A stretch of 64,000 nt of DNA from DATFNV01 sp963827935 (GCA_963827935.1 CAWHCN010000005.1:62001-126000); one strand, 5' to 3'. Shown: positions 1-10,243, counted from the first letter of the stretch. The notes: generated by a model not told the origin, from the letters alone. A program made the numbers and translations.

Positions 1-304
1 GCAGCCCCAGCCTTCCGGTGAGGGAGCGGGCTTCGTCCACCAGGCAACGGGCATCCTGGCGGCGGCGAACGGCCAGGGCCTCATCCTCCGGCGTGGCGAG
101 CCGCAGCAGGGATCCGACCGTGGTATTGGGCAGAAAGGCGGCGTGGCCGGGGCGGGCCTCTCCCAGGACGGTGGCCAACTCCAGTCCGCGATGCGAGCGC
201 ACCACGGTCCGCTGGCCGCGGCGACAGGTCAGCGGCACCGCCGGAAAAAAACGACCGAAGTCGCCCAGGGCACCGTAGCTGAGAAGGTACTCTTGATGGG
301 TCAT
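1..304 (-). CDS. PSP1-domain protein (3' end cut by window)
   Basis: Reading the minus strand from the ATG at 304 gives an open frame that runs off the window edge after about 100 residues. It starts MTHQEYLLSYGALGDFGRF and contains TCRRGQRTVVRSHRGLELATV, followed by LRLATPEDEALA. This is the pattern of PSP1/YaaT-type proteins (RicT family), soluble proteins implicated in RNase Y-linked processes in Firmicutes; the role in planctomycetes is unknown. The ATG overlaps the upstream TGA as ATGA (304-301), so it is translationally coupled to the TPR/YggX-like gene. The C-terminal half lies outside the window. Confidence 0.72.
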   Translation of the reverse strand, partial: MTHQEYLLSYGALGDFGRFFPAVPLTCRRGQRTVVRSHRGLELATVLGEARPGHAAFLPNTTVGSLLRLATPEDEALAVRRRQDARCLVDEARSLTGRLGL

Positions 305-913
305 TCCAGCCCCAGGTACTCGCGCATGTAGCGGTCGTATTCATCGGCCCCGCGTTCGGTGCTCAGGTCGAGGCGCAGCTCGTTGATGACCTTGATGCTC
401 ATGTTGCGGAGCCAGTCATTCCAGCAGTCGGCACAGACGGTGGCCACGATCTTCTGGGCGACGGCGCGGTCAACGCCGATGGGGGGAGCGGGCAGCTTGC
501 GGGCGCGGGACCCGACCATGCAGCCGGGGCGCTGACAGCGGAAGCCGTCGCCCGGTCCGCCGGCGGCCGCCTTCTTCGGTGCCGGCGGCGTCTCGCCGAG
601 CTGGGCCAGCATCTTGCCCATGTCGTCGCGCGGCATGTTGTCGCCGCGCTCGTCGGCCACCTGGAAGCCTTCGCGCAGCACCTTCACCGCCTCATCGCGC
701 CGGCCGAGCTGCATCAGCGCCTGAGCCGAGGAGATGAAACACCTTCGAGAACTGCGGGCTCAGCTCCAGGGTCCGCCGAAACGACTGGGCCGCCTCGTCG
801 TGCTGTCCGGCCTCCATCAGCAGCTGACCCAGGCGGTAGTGGCCCAGCTCGTTGTCCGGGTCGTCGTTGGCCATCTTGCGAAACTGTGCGATGCGGTCCT
901 GCAGCTGGTTCAT
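301..913 (-). CDS. TPR plus YggX-like (Fe-trafficking) protein, one frameshift
   Basis: The N-terminal part, from MNQLQDRIAQF at 913, carries tetratricopeptide helices (ELGHYRLGQLLMEAGQHDEA, then a second repeat). The C-terminal 75 residues resemble YggX, the small bacterial protein linked to Fe(II) handling and protection of Fe-S clusters (VCADCWNDWLRNMSIKVINE, ending YMREYLGLE). Two cysteine pairs (CQRPGC and CADC) are additional and could bind metal; that is inference. The frame changes near 718, in the middle of a TPR, so the two halves are read as one gene of about 200 codons. An AAAGGA-like ribosome site precedes 913. It sits 27 bp downstream of the secreted protein gene and overlaps the PSP1 gene by 4 bp, suggesting one operon. 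Confidence 0.68.
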
Positions 914-940
914 GGCGGGTCGTCCTTTCAGGTTCAACCG

Positions 941-1804
941 CTACTTCGGCAGATCGACGACGACGATGGGGTAGGACGCGGTGACGGTCTTCTTGGTCAC
1001 CTGGTCGGTCGCCTTGAGTTCCAGCGTGTATTTGCCGGGCTTGGTGAGGGCCAGCGAATTAAACAGCGGCAGGGCCGTCACGTCCGCCGGCAGGGGATCG
1101 TCGTCCTTCGACGGCAGCGTCTCGGCAAAGGGATTTTCGAGGGTCGGCTTGCCGGCCTCGTCGAGCATGCTGATCTCGAGCCGGAGTGAGGGTTGCTTGG
1201 TCTTCGGATCGCGCCCGAAGCCGGTGATGGTGTAGTTCAGGAACAAGCCATCGCCCACGGTGCCCACGCCCGGCACGTCCGGGCCTGGGCCTCGCAAACC
1301 GGGGCTGGAGCAGATGAGGCGCACGATCCCGAACCCCTTCTCGCCCACCTCGTACTTTTTTGTCAGGGTGGCGGTGGGCTTCTTGCGTTTGGGGTCCGGC
1401 TTCTTAGGCTCCGGCTCGAACTGGTCGGTGATGGTCACCTTAACCGTGTATTCGCCGGGCTTGGCGTCGCTCAGGTCCGAGTAGACGAACTGCGGGAGCC
1501 GCCCGCCGCCCTGAATGCACCACAAGGTGTGGGGTACGTCGAGGGCCTCTTTGCCTCCCAGGGGCTTGCCGGCGGCGTCCAGGACTTCAAGCTTCATGCT
1601 CCAATTGGCGTACCCCTTCTTGGTGATCTGTAAGCCTTCGATGTCGAAGCTGAGGAAGTAGATGTCGCCGGGCAGGTACTTGCCGGCCGGCCGTGTCGGA
1701 CCCGAACGTCCATAGGTCGCCCGGGCGTTGCTCAACTGCAATTCGCCGGCGTCCGCGGCCGGCGCCAGGCTCAGAGCGCTCATCAGAGTTAGCGTCGCCC
1801 ACAT
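941..1804 (-). CDS. Secreted protein with two Ig-like/beta-sandwich repeats, unknown function
   Basis: A 287-residue protein with an N-terminal signal peptide (MWATLTLMSALSLAPAADAG). The mature part holds two similar beta-rich halves, each ending with a phrase like KPGKYTLELKATDQ or KPGEYTVKVTITDQ, which is typical of bacterial Ig-like or carboxypeptidase-regulatory sandwiches. A Lys/Pro-rich stretch (EPEPKKPDPKRKKPTATL) links them. No enzyme motif is visible. It is the first gene of the 1804-1 minus-strand operon. Its partners are a TPR/YggX-like and a PSP1 protein, which do not explain an exported protein. I do not recognise a named family. Confidence 0.6.
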   Translation of the reverse strand: MWATLTLMSALSLAPAADAGELQLSNARATYGRSGPTRPAGKYLPGDIYFLSFDIEGLQITKKGYANWSMKLEVLDAAGKPLGGKEALDVPHTLWCIQGGGRLPQFVYSDLSDAKPGEYTVKVTITDQFEPEPKKPDPKRKKPTATLTKKYEVGEKGFGIVRLICSSPGLRGPGPDVPGVGTVGDGLFLNYTITGFGRDPKTKQPSLRLEISMLDEAGKPTLENPFAETLPSKDDDPLPADVTALPLFNSLALTKPGKYTLELKATDQVTKKTVTASYPIVVVDLPK

Positions 1805-1924
1805 GGTTCGATCATCCTCTCTCGTGCAAGGGGATCAGTGCGCGAACGGGAAACGACCAGGCCAACCGTGTCATTGTGGCCGCCCGGCCTGGCATCCGCC
1901 AGTGGAAATTTGCGTCGGCGACTC

Positions 1925-2055
1925 GGTGGCACGCTCTGAGGTACTCCGAAGGGCGTGCAGACAGTCAAGCAATCCGGGGTGGCACGCTCTGAGGTACTCC
2001 GAAGGGCGTGCAGACAGTCAAGCACGCCCTTCGGAGTACCTCAGAGCGTGCCACC
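1925..2055. repeat. REP palindromes: REP, REP, inverted REP
   Basis: Two direct copies (1925-1957 and 1978-2010) and one inverted copy (2023-2055) of a REP hairpin. Each has the GGTGG foot, then CACGCYCT, GA, GG, TACT loop, CC, GA, AGGGCGTG: an 8-bp stem, a tandem G-A mismatch, 2 bp and a tetraloop. The REP/inverted-REP spacer is CAGACAGTCAAG. Same family as the copies around the transposase at 13011. The rest of 1805-2327 shows no gene. Confidence 0.85.
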
Positions 2056-2327
2056 CATCAGATTTGCGTCGGCCTGCCCGCCTGTCTGGTTCAGGCGGTG
2101 GGATTTGCGCCGTTTGTCCAATTCTGGCCGCCGACGGGCGCCGCGCCGGCCGCGCCGCAGAAAAAAATGACCCCATTCGACCCCGTTTCGGCCGGTCGGT
2201 GTTGCGAGAATGACGGCACGGCGCTACTATGTTCTGATACGGAGACCCGTCTCGTGCCAGGCCAGTCCGAACTTGCAGCGCTGCTCGTTGGCCTCCTCAT
2301 CCCCTTTTCCCAGCGTGAGGTCTACCC

Positions 2328-4462
2328 GTGAGTGCCGGCCCTGAACCCCAAGTCAGCCCGATGAGCATCGAGGAAACGCGCCGGCAAATCCAGCGCCTCT
2401 TCGAGGAAGTCGCCCGGCTGTCCGAGTTGGATTTGTTGCCCGCCGACTACTTCGGCGAGTTCCTCAAGCGCGTTCTGCAGGCGCTGGCCGCCCCCGCGGG
2501 TGTGGTCTGGATGCGAACCTCGCAGGGCAACTTGCAGCTCCAGTACCAGGTCAACCTGGAACGGCTCAAGCTGGGACGCAGCGAGGAGGCGCAGCAGGCG
2601 CACCAGGAATTGCTCCGCCAGGCCTTCCAGCAGCCACGCCCCCTGCACCTGCCGCCGCAAAGCTTCGCCGGCCCCGCCGAAAACGGGCAGACCGCGCCCG
2701 GCAACCCCACCGATCTGCTCCTCCTCCTCGTCCCCATCCAGGTCGAAAACCAGGTGGACGGCCTGCTCGAGGTCTGGCAGAGTCCGGATCGCAACCCGGC
2801 CGCGATCAACGGCTTCTTGCAGTTTATGACTGAGAATGTGCCAACTCGCCTCGCGCTACCTGCGCAACCGGCTGATGCGGCACATGGCCGGCCAGCAGGC
2901 GCTCTGGACTCGAGCTGGAAGCGTTTGCCCGCACCATCCACGGCAGCCTGCACCCGGTCGAGGTCGCCTACCTGGTCGCCAACGAGGGCCGGCGTCTCAT
3001 TGACTGCGACCGCGTCAACATCGCCCTGCGCTATTCGCGCAAGTGCAGGGTCGAGTCGGTCAGCGGGGCCGATGTCGTCGAACGCCGCTCCAACCTCGTC
3101 CAGCTCATGCAGAAGCTGTTCGATCGCGTGCTGGCCTGGGGCGAGAAGCTCGTCTACAGCGGCACCAAGGACGACGGCCTGCCGCCCGACGTGATGAAGG
3201 CGCTAGACGAATACCTGGCCGAAAGCAACAGCAAGCTGCTGGTGGTGCTGCCGTTGCGCGACGAGCGTGAGAAGGAGAACAAGAAACGGCCCCGGGCCGC
3301 GCTGATGATGGAGTGCTTCGAGCCGCAGCAGACGCCCGAGCAGCTGGTCGCCCGTCTGGAGGTGGTAGGCAAGCACGCGACGGCGGCCCTGTACAACGCG
3401 GTGGAGCACCGCCGCATCCCGATGCGCTTCCTCTGGATGCCGCTGGCCAAGGTCCAGGAGGGGCTGGGCGGCAAGGCCCGGGCCATCACTTTTGCGATCA
3501 TCGCTGGCGTGCTCGCCCTGTTCGCAGTCCTCTACTTCGTCCCGTACCAGCTGAAGATGGACGCGCAGGGCAAGCTGCTGCCCGAGGAACGCCTCTACAT
3601 CTTTTCGCCGCGCAAGGGCGAGGTGATGGACGTGCCCATCCAGCCCGGTGCGCAGGTTGAGCCGAATCGCACCCTGGTGAAGATCTACGACCCGGATCTG
3701 TTCAAGGAGCTAACCGAGCTGGACAAGGATATCGAAACCTCGACCCGTGAGCTGGAGGAAGTGGAGCGCCAGCTCAACAACGCCGCCGGCCTGGCTGCCG
3801 ACGTGGCCAGCGACCTGCGCATCAAGCAGATCAACCTGAACGCGACCGAGAACGGCAAGCTGCGCCTGCGCAACCGCATCCTGCGGGCCAACAATTGCGT
3901 TCCCAACGCGGATGGCTACTTCTGGGTCAACGCCCCGGAGTTCCCGGACGTCCGCCGGCCCGATGCCGACAAGGACCCGAAGTGGACCGTGCTGACCCCC
4001 GACTTCCGCGAGAACCTGAAACGCCGTCTCGTCGATCCGAAGGATCCGCTGCTCCGCCTGGGCAACAAGGAAGGCCGCTGGGAGGTCGAGGCCAGCATCC
4101 CCCAGAAACACATCGGCCAGGTCCTGTATGCCTTCCAGTTCAACAATACCGACGAGCTGGACGTGGACCTGATCGTCCGCAGCGATCCGACGCACACCTA
4201 TCGCGGCAAGCTCCAGAAGAGCAAGATCGCCGACCAGGCTGACCCCCACAAGGACGACAACAACGAGACCGAGCCGGTGGTCCTGGCCTGGGTTCGGATC
4301 GAGGGCGACGACATCCCCGCCGACAAGCGTGTGCCACGCGACCTGGCGCTGACCGGCACGGAGGTGAAGGTAAAGGTCCTCTGCGGCCACCACAAGATGG
4401 GGTACTCGCTCCTCTACGGCGTCTGGGAGTTCTTCTACGAGAAGGTCGTGTTTTTCTTCTAA
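2328..4462 (+). CDS. GAF-GAF-TM-HlyD adaptor-like membrane protein, two frameshifts
   Basis: About 710 residues once two frame breaks (near 2836 and 2918) are closed. It starts at GTG 2328 or ATG 2361 (MSIEETRRQIQRLFEE). Two GAF-like sensor domains fill roughly residues 20-170 and 190-370. A transmembrane helix follows (AITFAIIAGVLALFAVLYFV, about residue 390). The exported C-terminal half is HlyD-like: a lipoyl-type half (PRKGEVMDVPIQPGAQVEP), a coiled-coil hairpin (ELTELDKDIETSTRELEEVE) and a barrel half. It ends in an aromatic tail, EFFYEKVVFFF. No transporter or outer-membrane partner is nearby. It is first in a row of three genes that share HlyD domains, so the likely role is sensing plus assembly of an envelope complex (inference). 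Confidence 0.72.
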
Positions 4463-4470
4463 CCCGTCAC

Positions 4471-4533
4471 GGCGAGCGGGGCGGCGTAAGCCCCCCGGTG
4501 GCGAACCGGGGGGCTTACGCCGCCCCGCTCGCC
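4471..4533. repeat. Perfect inverted repeat, 29-bp arms (family 2 palindrome)
   Basis: Arms begin GGCGAGCGGGGCGGCG and end CCCCCCGGT, with a 5-bp loop (GGCGA). It lies between the GAF-HlyD stop and the start of the next gene. A close relative with the same outer arms is inserted inside the kinase gene at 40058. It could act as a transcription attenuator, but no T-run follows. Confidence 0.9.
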
Positions 4534-4572
4534 CGGTCAGCATATCTCGCGTCCCCTATCGGAGGAAGGTTC

Positions 4573-6825
4573 ATGCTCCGCTGGCTCAGCTTTTTCGGTG
4601 CCGTCGCTGTGGTGGCCGCCGGCGTGGTCTACTACTGGCACGGCGGCCCGCCGGCCACCGCCTTCGAGGGCCCTCCGGTCGGGAAGGCGCTTGCCCTTGC
4701 GGGCCAGCAGGGTCCCGCGATCGGGGATGCGGCGCCCGTTCAGGGCGGGCCGTGGCAGCGGGTCATCGCCGTCACGCCCCAGGTCATCATCCCCGGGGCT
4801 CGTCTCACCGCCATCCAGTCGCCGCAAGTGCCGAGCATGCGCGACGGGCAATTGCTCTTCCTGGGTTCGGAGATTACCGTCAAATCCACAGAACAGCCGC
4901 CTGCCGGTGCGTTCAAGGCCGAGATGAACTACCTCGTCACGCAGGACGACTGGGTCGTGATCCAGGGGAAGACGTATCGCCTCCTGAACGAGGGAGAGGA
5001 GACGCGACCCAACGTGGTGCAGGTGAAGGATGATAAAGATCAGGAGAAATCGTACGTGCCCGTGGAACAGGACGAGTGGGTCACCATCCAGGCCAAGCAC
5101 TATCGTCCCCTGGGCAGGCGCGAAGTGGTGCGGCCCAACAAGGTGCGGCTGCACTATGCCGAAAAGTGGTTCCTGCCCGTAGATAAGGGGAGCCGGGTGG
5201 AGAAGGACCAGCTGCTCGCCCTGATCGACCCGTCGCTGGCAGTGGACGAGTTGGACAGCAAGCTGGCCAAGCTCGATGCCGCCGAGGCCGACCGGGTCGC
5301 TTCGGAGAAGACGCGCGACGAGGCCCGCGAGCGCTGGATTCGCGCCGACGGCCTGTGGCGCAAGGGGGCCGCCCCCATCGAGGATGTGACCGCCGCCAAG
5401 CTCGGCTACGACCGCTATATCTACGAGACCATCAGCAAGACGGAGGGGGTCAAGGTGGCGGCCCGCGAGCTGCGCCAGGCCGAGACCGTCCTCCAGCTCC
5501 ACGAACTCCGCAGCAAGATCAAGGGCGAGGTCAAGGACCTGATCAAGCACAAGGGCGAATCGGTCAAGAACCTCGATGCCGTCATGGATATGGTGGACAT
5601 CAGCAAGCTGCGCATCCTCGGCCGGGTCGATCTTCAGGACATGTACAGCCTGCCCGATCCGCGCAATCGGCAGGACCGGCGGGTACTTTACGTCGAGGCA
5701 ACCAGCCGCGTCGCGCCGCGGCGGGTGCTCACCGGCCACATGAGCGAGGTCACCGGAGTGGCGGTCAGCTCCGACGGCCAGATTGTTTCGGTCAGCGAGG
5801 ATCGCCGGGCCCGCGTCTGGGTCAAGGACCAGGCCCGCGAGCGGCTGGTGCTGGAGCACCCCGCGCCGATCCGTGCCGTCGCCTGCACAACGAAGAAGGC
5901 GACGCGCAACCTGTGCCTGACCGGAGCGGCCGACGGCGTGGCCCGGCTCTACGACCTGGCAGCCGACAAGGACGCCTTTGTCGGCCAGCTCGCCAACGGA
6001 CACAAGGAAGCGATCAACAGCGTGGCCTTCTCGCCCGATGGCCGCTGGGCCGTCACCGGCGGCGACGATCGCCGGATCTGCCTGTGGGACGTGGACAGTG
6101 CCAAGCTAATGCAGCTCTTCCCGGAGGACTGGGGCCATCACGGCGGCGTCACCTCGGTGACCTTCCTGGCCACGGGGGCCGACGAAGGACAGAAGCTGAG
6201 CGTCGTCTCGGCCGGGCGCGACAATGCCCTGCTCGTCTGGCCGCTCGACGGCGACGGCACCCCCGGCAAACCGACCCGCCTCGATCGCCGCGGCGGCGAG
6301 GTAACCACCCTGGGCGTCAGTCCCGACGGTCAGCAGCTGCTCTTTGACCAGGGCAAGGAGCTGCGCCTGCTCTCGTCGGACAATGACGCCCTGACCGGGA
6401 GTCTGAGCTCAACGGGGGCCGCCAACTTCAGCAAGCTGGCCCTATTCTCACCGGACGGGAAGCTGGTGCTGGCCTCCGGCGGAGCCGGCCACCTGGGGCT
6501 GTGGCGGGCGCCGACGGCCCAGACGCGCGGCCATGAGCTGGAGCAACTCGTCTGGACATCCAGCCGCGACGAGCAGGCCGCCACCAACTGCGGCGCCTTT
6601 GCCCCGGATGGCTCCTTCCTGGTCACCGGCACCCAGAGCCGCAATGTCATCGTCTGGCCCATGCCCAAACCGGAGGTAGTCAACGCGCGCCTCACGGCCC
6701 GCGTCGTCAATCTCGATCCGGAGGTGGCCTCCGGCCAGGTCCGCGTCACCGCCGAGATCGACAACCCCAACAACTATCTCCTGCCCGGCGATGTCGTGAC
6801 ATTGGTGGTATATCCAGACAAATAA
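4573..6825 (+). CDS. HlyD adaptor with WD40 propeller inserted in its barrel domain
   Basis: Start chosen at ATG 4573 (MLRWLSFFGAVAVVAAGVV), which has a GGAGGAAGG ribosome site and gives a proper signal anchor. The frame is open another 75 bp upstream but crosses a palindrome. Residues about 200-240 form a lipoyl-like half (FLPVDKGSRVEKDQLLALID), 240-330 an alpha-helical hairpin, and 330-375 the second half (GESVKNLDAVMDMVDISKL). At about 395 the adaptor is interrupted by WD40 repeats (LTGHMSEVTGVAVSSDGQIV; NSVAFSPDGRWAVTGGDDRR) up to about residue 700. The last 45 residues resume an adaptor barrel strand set (VRVTAEIDNPNNYLLPGDVV). The frame is intact. Middle gene of the three-gene HlyD cluster. 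Confidence 0.78.
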   Translation: MLRWLSFFGAVAVVAAGVVYYWHGGPPATAFEGPPVGKALALAGQQGPAIGDAAPVQGGPWQRVIAVTPQVIIPGARLTAIQSPQVPSMRDGQLLFLGSEITVKSTEQPPAGAFKAEMNYLVTQDDWVVIQGKTYRLLNEGEETRPNVVQVKDDKDQEKSYVPVEQDEWVTIQAKHYRPLGRREVVRPNKVRLHYAEKWFLPVDKGSRVEKDQLLALIDPSLAVDELDSKLAKLDAAEADRVASEKTRDEARERWIRADGLWRKGAAPIEDVTAAKLGYDRYIYETISKTEGVKVAARELRQAETVLQLHELRSKIKGEVKDLIKHKGESVKNLDAVMDMVDISKLRILGRVDLQDMYSLPDPRNRQDRRVLYVEATSRVAPRRVLTGHMSEVTGVAVSSDGQIVSVSEDRRARVWVKDQARERLVLEHPAPIRAVACTTKKATRNLCLTGAADGVARLYDLAADKDAFVGQLANGHKEAINSVAFSPDGRWAVTGGDDRRICLWDVDSAKLMQLFPEDWGHHGGVTSVTFLATGADEGQKLSVVSAGRDNALLVWPLDGDGTPGKPTRLDRRGGEVTTLGVSPDGQQLLFDQGKELRLLSSDNDALTGSLSSTGAANFSKLALFSPDGKLVLASGGAGHLGLWRAPTAQTRGHELEQLVWTSSRDEQAATNCGAFAPDGSFLVTGTQSRNVIVWPMPKPEVVNARLTARVVNLDPEVASGQVRVTAEIDNPNNYLLPGDVVTLVVYPDK

Positions 6826-6832
6826 GGAATTG

Positions 6833-6908
6833 CAGATTGCAGATTGCAGATCGCAGATTGAAGGAAATCTGTGGTCGTCAATCTGCAATCTGCAATCTGC
6901 AATCAGCA
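6833..6908. repeat. Inverted tandem of a TGCAGAT heptamer
   Basis: A short tandem of TGCAGAT units is followed after about 25 bp by its inverted tandem (ATCTGCA units), just before the ATG at 6909. It can fold into a long hairpin that ends right at the start codon, so it might influence translation of the M50 gene (inference). Confidence 0.7.
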
Positions 6909-9161
6909 ATGAACCAAGACGCTCCCGCGACCGACCTGGAACGGCGCAAACACGTCCGCCTGCGGCTGCGGCCCGACCTGGGCATTGCGCCGCAGAAATA
7001 CGAGGGACGTACCTACTGGGTCGTCAAAGACCCGGTCAGCATGCGCTACTACCGCTTCAAGGAGCAGGAGCACTTCCTGCTTCAGTTCATGGACGGCGAG
7101 CGCACGCTGGACGAGGCGCAGAAGGAGTATGAGAAGCGCTTTCGCCCGAGCGCCTGAAGCTGGAAGACCTGGAGCACTTCGGGCAGCAGTTGCTGACCGC
7201 CGGCCTGGCGCAAAACGAGTCGCCGCGCGCGGGGAAGCAGCTGTTCGATCGCCGCAAGAAGCGCCTCCGCTCCGAATGGATGCAGGCGCTGACCAACATT
7301 CTGTACATCAAGATCCCCGTCTTCGATCCGGACAGGCTGCTGACGCGGATGATGCCGTACTGCGGCTGGGTCTTCAGCGCCTGGGTTCTGGTGCTGGCCC
7401 ACCTCTATTTCCTGTCGGCGCTTGGGTTTGTCGGGCTACACTTCGAAGTGTTCCGCGATCGGCTGCCCCGCTACCAGGACTTCTTCACCTTCGGCAACCT
7501 CGGCTGGATGTGGCTGGCGCTGGGGATCGTGAAGGTGATCCACGAATTCGGCCATGGACTGAGCTGCCGCAAATACGGCGGCGAAGTGCACGAAATGGGG
7601 GCCCTGTTCCTTTGCCTGTCCCCCTGTCTTTATTGCAACGTCTCCGATGCCTGGACTTTGCCCAGCAAGTGGAAACGCATCGTCATCAGCTACGCCGGCA
7701 TTTACATCGAGCTGGGGATCGCGGCCACGGCTACCTTTGTCTGGTGGTACACGCCATCGCATCCGTTCATCAACAACCTGGCCCTCTGCCTGATGGTCGT
7801 GTGCAGCGTCAGCACCGTGGTCTTCAATGCCAACCCGCTGATGCGCTACGACGGCTACTATGTGCTGGCCGACTACCTGGAGATCCCCAACCTCCGCGAC
7901 CGCTCCAACCGCTTCCTCAAGAACACGGTCCTGGAGCACTGCCTGGGCGTCGAAGTGCAGCCCGAGGCCTACATGGACACCTGGCGGAAAGTGCTGTTCA
8001 TCCTCTACGCGGTGATCAGCTACATCTACCGCTGGGTGATCACCTACTCGATTTTGATTTTCATGGCGACGTTCCTCAAGCCGTACAAGCTGGAGGTAGT
8101 CAGCAAGATGCTGGCGCTGGCGTCGCTCGGCTCGATGATCGGCTGGCCGTTGTGGCGGCTGGGCAAGAACCTACACAGACGCGGGAGGCTACCCGACATG
8201 AAAACGGGGCGTGCAGTGGTCAGCGGCCTCATTGTCGCTGCCGTTTTGCTGGCATTCTTCACGGTTCCTCTGCCGGTCAGCCGGGTGCGGAGTGTGGCCC
8301 TTGTGGCGCTCGCAAGACCAGGCCGAAACCCCGATCCTGCTGCGCGAGGATGGCCGCCTGGAGAAGCTCCATGTGGTGGACGGCCAGCTCGTCCACGAGG
8401 GTGACATCCTGGCCGTCCTGCGCAACCGCGACCTCGAACGCAAGCGGGACGAGGCCGAGACGCAGTACGAAATCTACCGCGCCCAGTGCCACGAGCTGGA
8501 ACACCTCCTGGTCGCGGACCCGTCCAAGAACCTCGACCTGCGGCGCATGACCCTGGCGCTGAAGCAGGCCGAGACGCAGCGCGACACCTACCAGGCGCAG
8601 AAGGACGTTGTCGAGAAACAAATCGAGTCGCTGATCCTGCGCGCGCCGCGCGACGGCTGGGTCATCAACCCGCCGCATATCGACGAGGTCGGCAAGTACT
8701 TCGACCATTCACAACCGACCGCCTTCTGCACTATCGGCGATCCGGATCGTCTGCGCGTGCTCATGCCGGTCAAGCCTTCCGATTACCGCCTGCTGAAGAA
8801 GGACCGCGAGGCGCTGAAGGCAGCCGGCAAGGACCTCGAAATCACGATCCGGGTTCACGGCCGCGATTCCCAGACCTGGGAAGGGGAGTGGCAACCGCTG
8901 CCGGAAGCCGACGCCAAGACCATCCCGCTGCCCCTGTCCAACAAGGCCGGCGGACCAATCCCGGTCAAGCCGAACAGCAGCGATCCCAACAAGCTGGAGC
9001 CGATCAATCAGCAGTACATGCTGTCGCTGGTCATCGTCAACCCGGACAAGGCGATCTGCCCCGGCTCGCTGGCGCAGGTGAAGATCAAGTGCCGCTGGCA
9101 ATCCGGAGCCTGGTGGGTGTGGCGGACGGTCAACGATACGTTTGACCTGGGGCTGATGTAA
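6909..9161 (+). CDS. PqqD-like / M50 site-2 protease / HlyD fusion, two frameshifts
   Basis: One gene of about 750 residues when frame breaks near 7153 and 8306 are closed. Start ATG 6909 (MNQDAPATDLERRKHVRLRL). Residues 30-100 look like a PqqD-type peptide-binding domain (RTYWVVKDPVSMRYYRFKEQ). The membrane part has the M50 zinc site HEFGH in VIKVIHEFGHGLSCRKYGG-like context and the second motif NANPLMRYDGYY, with about six transmembrane helices. After another helix (VVSGLIVAAVLLAFFTVPLP) comes an HlyD-type region: lipoyl half at LEKLHVVDGQLVHEGDILAV, a helical hairpin, then IESLILRAPRDGWVINPPHI. M50 proteases cut within membranes. Fusion to an adaptor resembles peptide-processing exporters, but no ABC transporter is seen here. 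Confidence 0.78.
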
Positions 9162-9277
9162 AGGAGAAACGGGGCTCGACCTTCACGACACTCCTCGGCG
9201 TGTCCGGGCCGGTGCGCGACAGATACCATAGTCGCAAGCCCGCACCGGCGAACACAGCGGGTGGCCGAGGACGAGTC

Positions 9278-10243
9278 ATGCGCAGCTTCAAGAGCCTCAG
9301 CGAGCGCGAGATCCTGGCGCTGGCGATTTCGCTGGAAGAAGAGGATGCCCGCATCTATGCCGACTTTGCCGAGGGTTTGCGGGCCGATTTCCCGGCGGTG
9401 GCGCTGCAGTTCGCCGAGATGCGGGCCGAAGAGGACAGCCATCGCCATCGGCTGCTGGAGCTGTATCGGCAGAAGTTCGGCGATCACATCCCACTCATTC
9501 GCCGGTCGGACGTGCAGGGGTTCGTCAAGCGCCGGCCGGTCTGGCTGCTCCGGCCGTTGGGTCTGAACGTCGTCCGCAAGCAGGCGGAGACGATGGAGCT
9601 GGAGACGCGGCGGTTCTACGAGGCGGCCGCCCACCGGGCCACTGACGCCAGCATACGCCAACTTCTCGGAGACCTGGCCGAGGAGGAACGCAAGCACTCG
9701 CATATGGCCGAAACGCTTGCCCGGGCCCCGGAGCCGCAAGAAGAGGCGGCGGCCCGCAAACGGCTCTTCGTGCTCCAGGTCGTCCAGCCCGGGCTGGCCG
9801 GACTGATGGACGGCTCGGTCTCGACGCTCGCCCCGCTCTTCGCCGCCGCGGTGGCGACCGGCAGCAACCTGGACACCTTCAAGGTCGGCCTGGCGGCCAG
9901 CTTCGGCGCCGGCATCAGCATGGGCTTCGCCGAGGCGCTGTCGGACGACGGCAGCCTGACCGGTCGCGGCCGGCCGTGGACCCGCGGCGCCGTCTGCGGA
10001 CTCATGACCGCCCTGGGCGGCGTCGGCCATAGCCTGCCCTACCTCATCCCCCAGCCCCACGACGACAAAGCCAGTTTCAAGCTCGCCACCAGCATTGCCG
10101 TCGTCATCGTCCTGATCGAGCTGATGGTGATCGCCTACATTCGGCGGCGGTACATGGACACGCCGTGGCCCTCGGCGATCATCCAGGTCGTCGTTGGCGG
10201 CCTGCTGGTGTTCCTGACCGGCCTGCTGATCGGCGTGTCGTGA
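9278..10243 (+). CDS. mbfA: Membrane-bound ferritin/VIT1-type iron transporter (MbfA-like)
   Basis: 321 residues from ATG 9278 (MRSFKSLSEREILALAISLE). The earlier in-frame ATG at 9200 would add 26 unsupported residues. Residues 1-150 are an erythrin/rubrerythrin four-helix domain with carboxylate and histidine ligands (LEEEDARIYADFAE; EEDSHRHRLLELY; EEERKHSHMAE). Residues 165-321 are a VIT1/CCC1-like membrane domain (LAGLMDGSVSTLAPLFAAAV; SFGAGISMGFAEALSDDG) with about five helices. The known family exports iron and protects against peroxide in alpha-proteobacteria. The frame is intact. It stands alone between the adaptor cluster and a channel gene. Confidence 0.88.
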   Translation: MRSFKSLSEREILALAISLEEEDARIYADFAEGLRADFPAVALQFAEMRAEEDSHRHRLLELYRQKFGDHIPLIRRSDVQGFVKRRPVWLLRPLGLNVVRKQAETMELETRRFYEAAAHRATDASIRQLLGDLAEEERKHSHMAETLARAPEPQEEAAARKRLFVLQVVQPGLAGLMDGSVSTLAPLFAAAVATGSNLDTFKVGLAASFGAGISMGFAEALSDDGSLTGRGRPWTRGAVCGLMTALGGVGHSLPYLIPQPHDDKASFKLATSIAVVIVLIELMVIAYIRRRYMDTPWPSAIIQVVVGGLLVFLTGLLIGVS

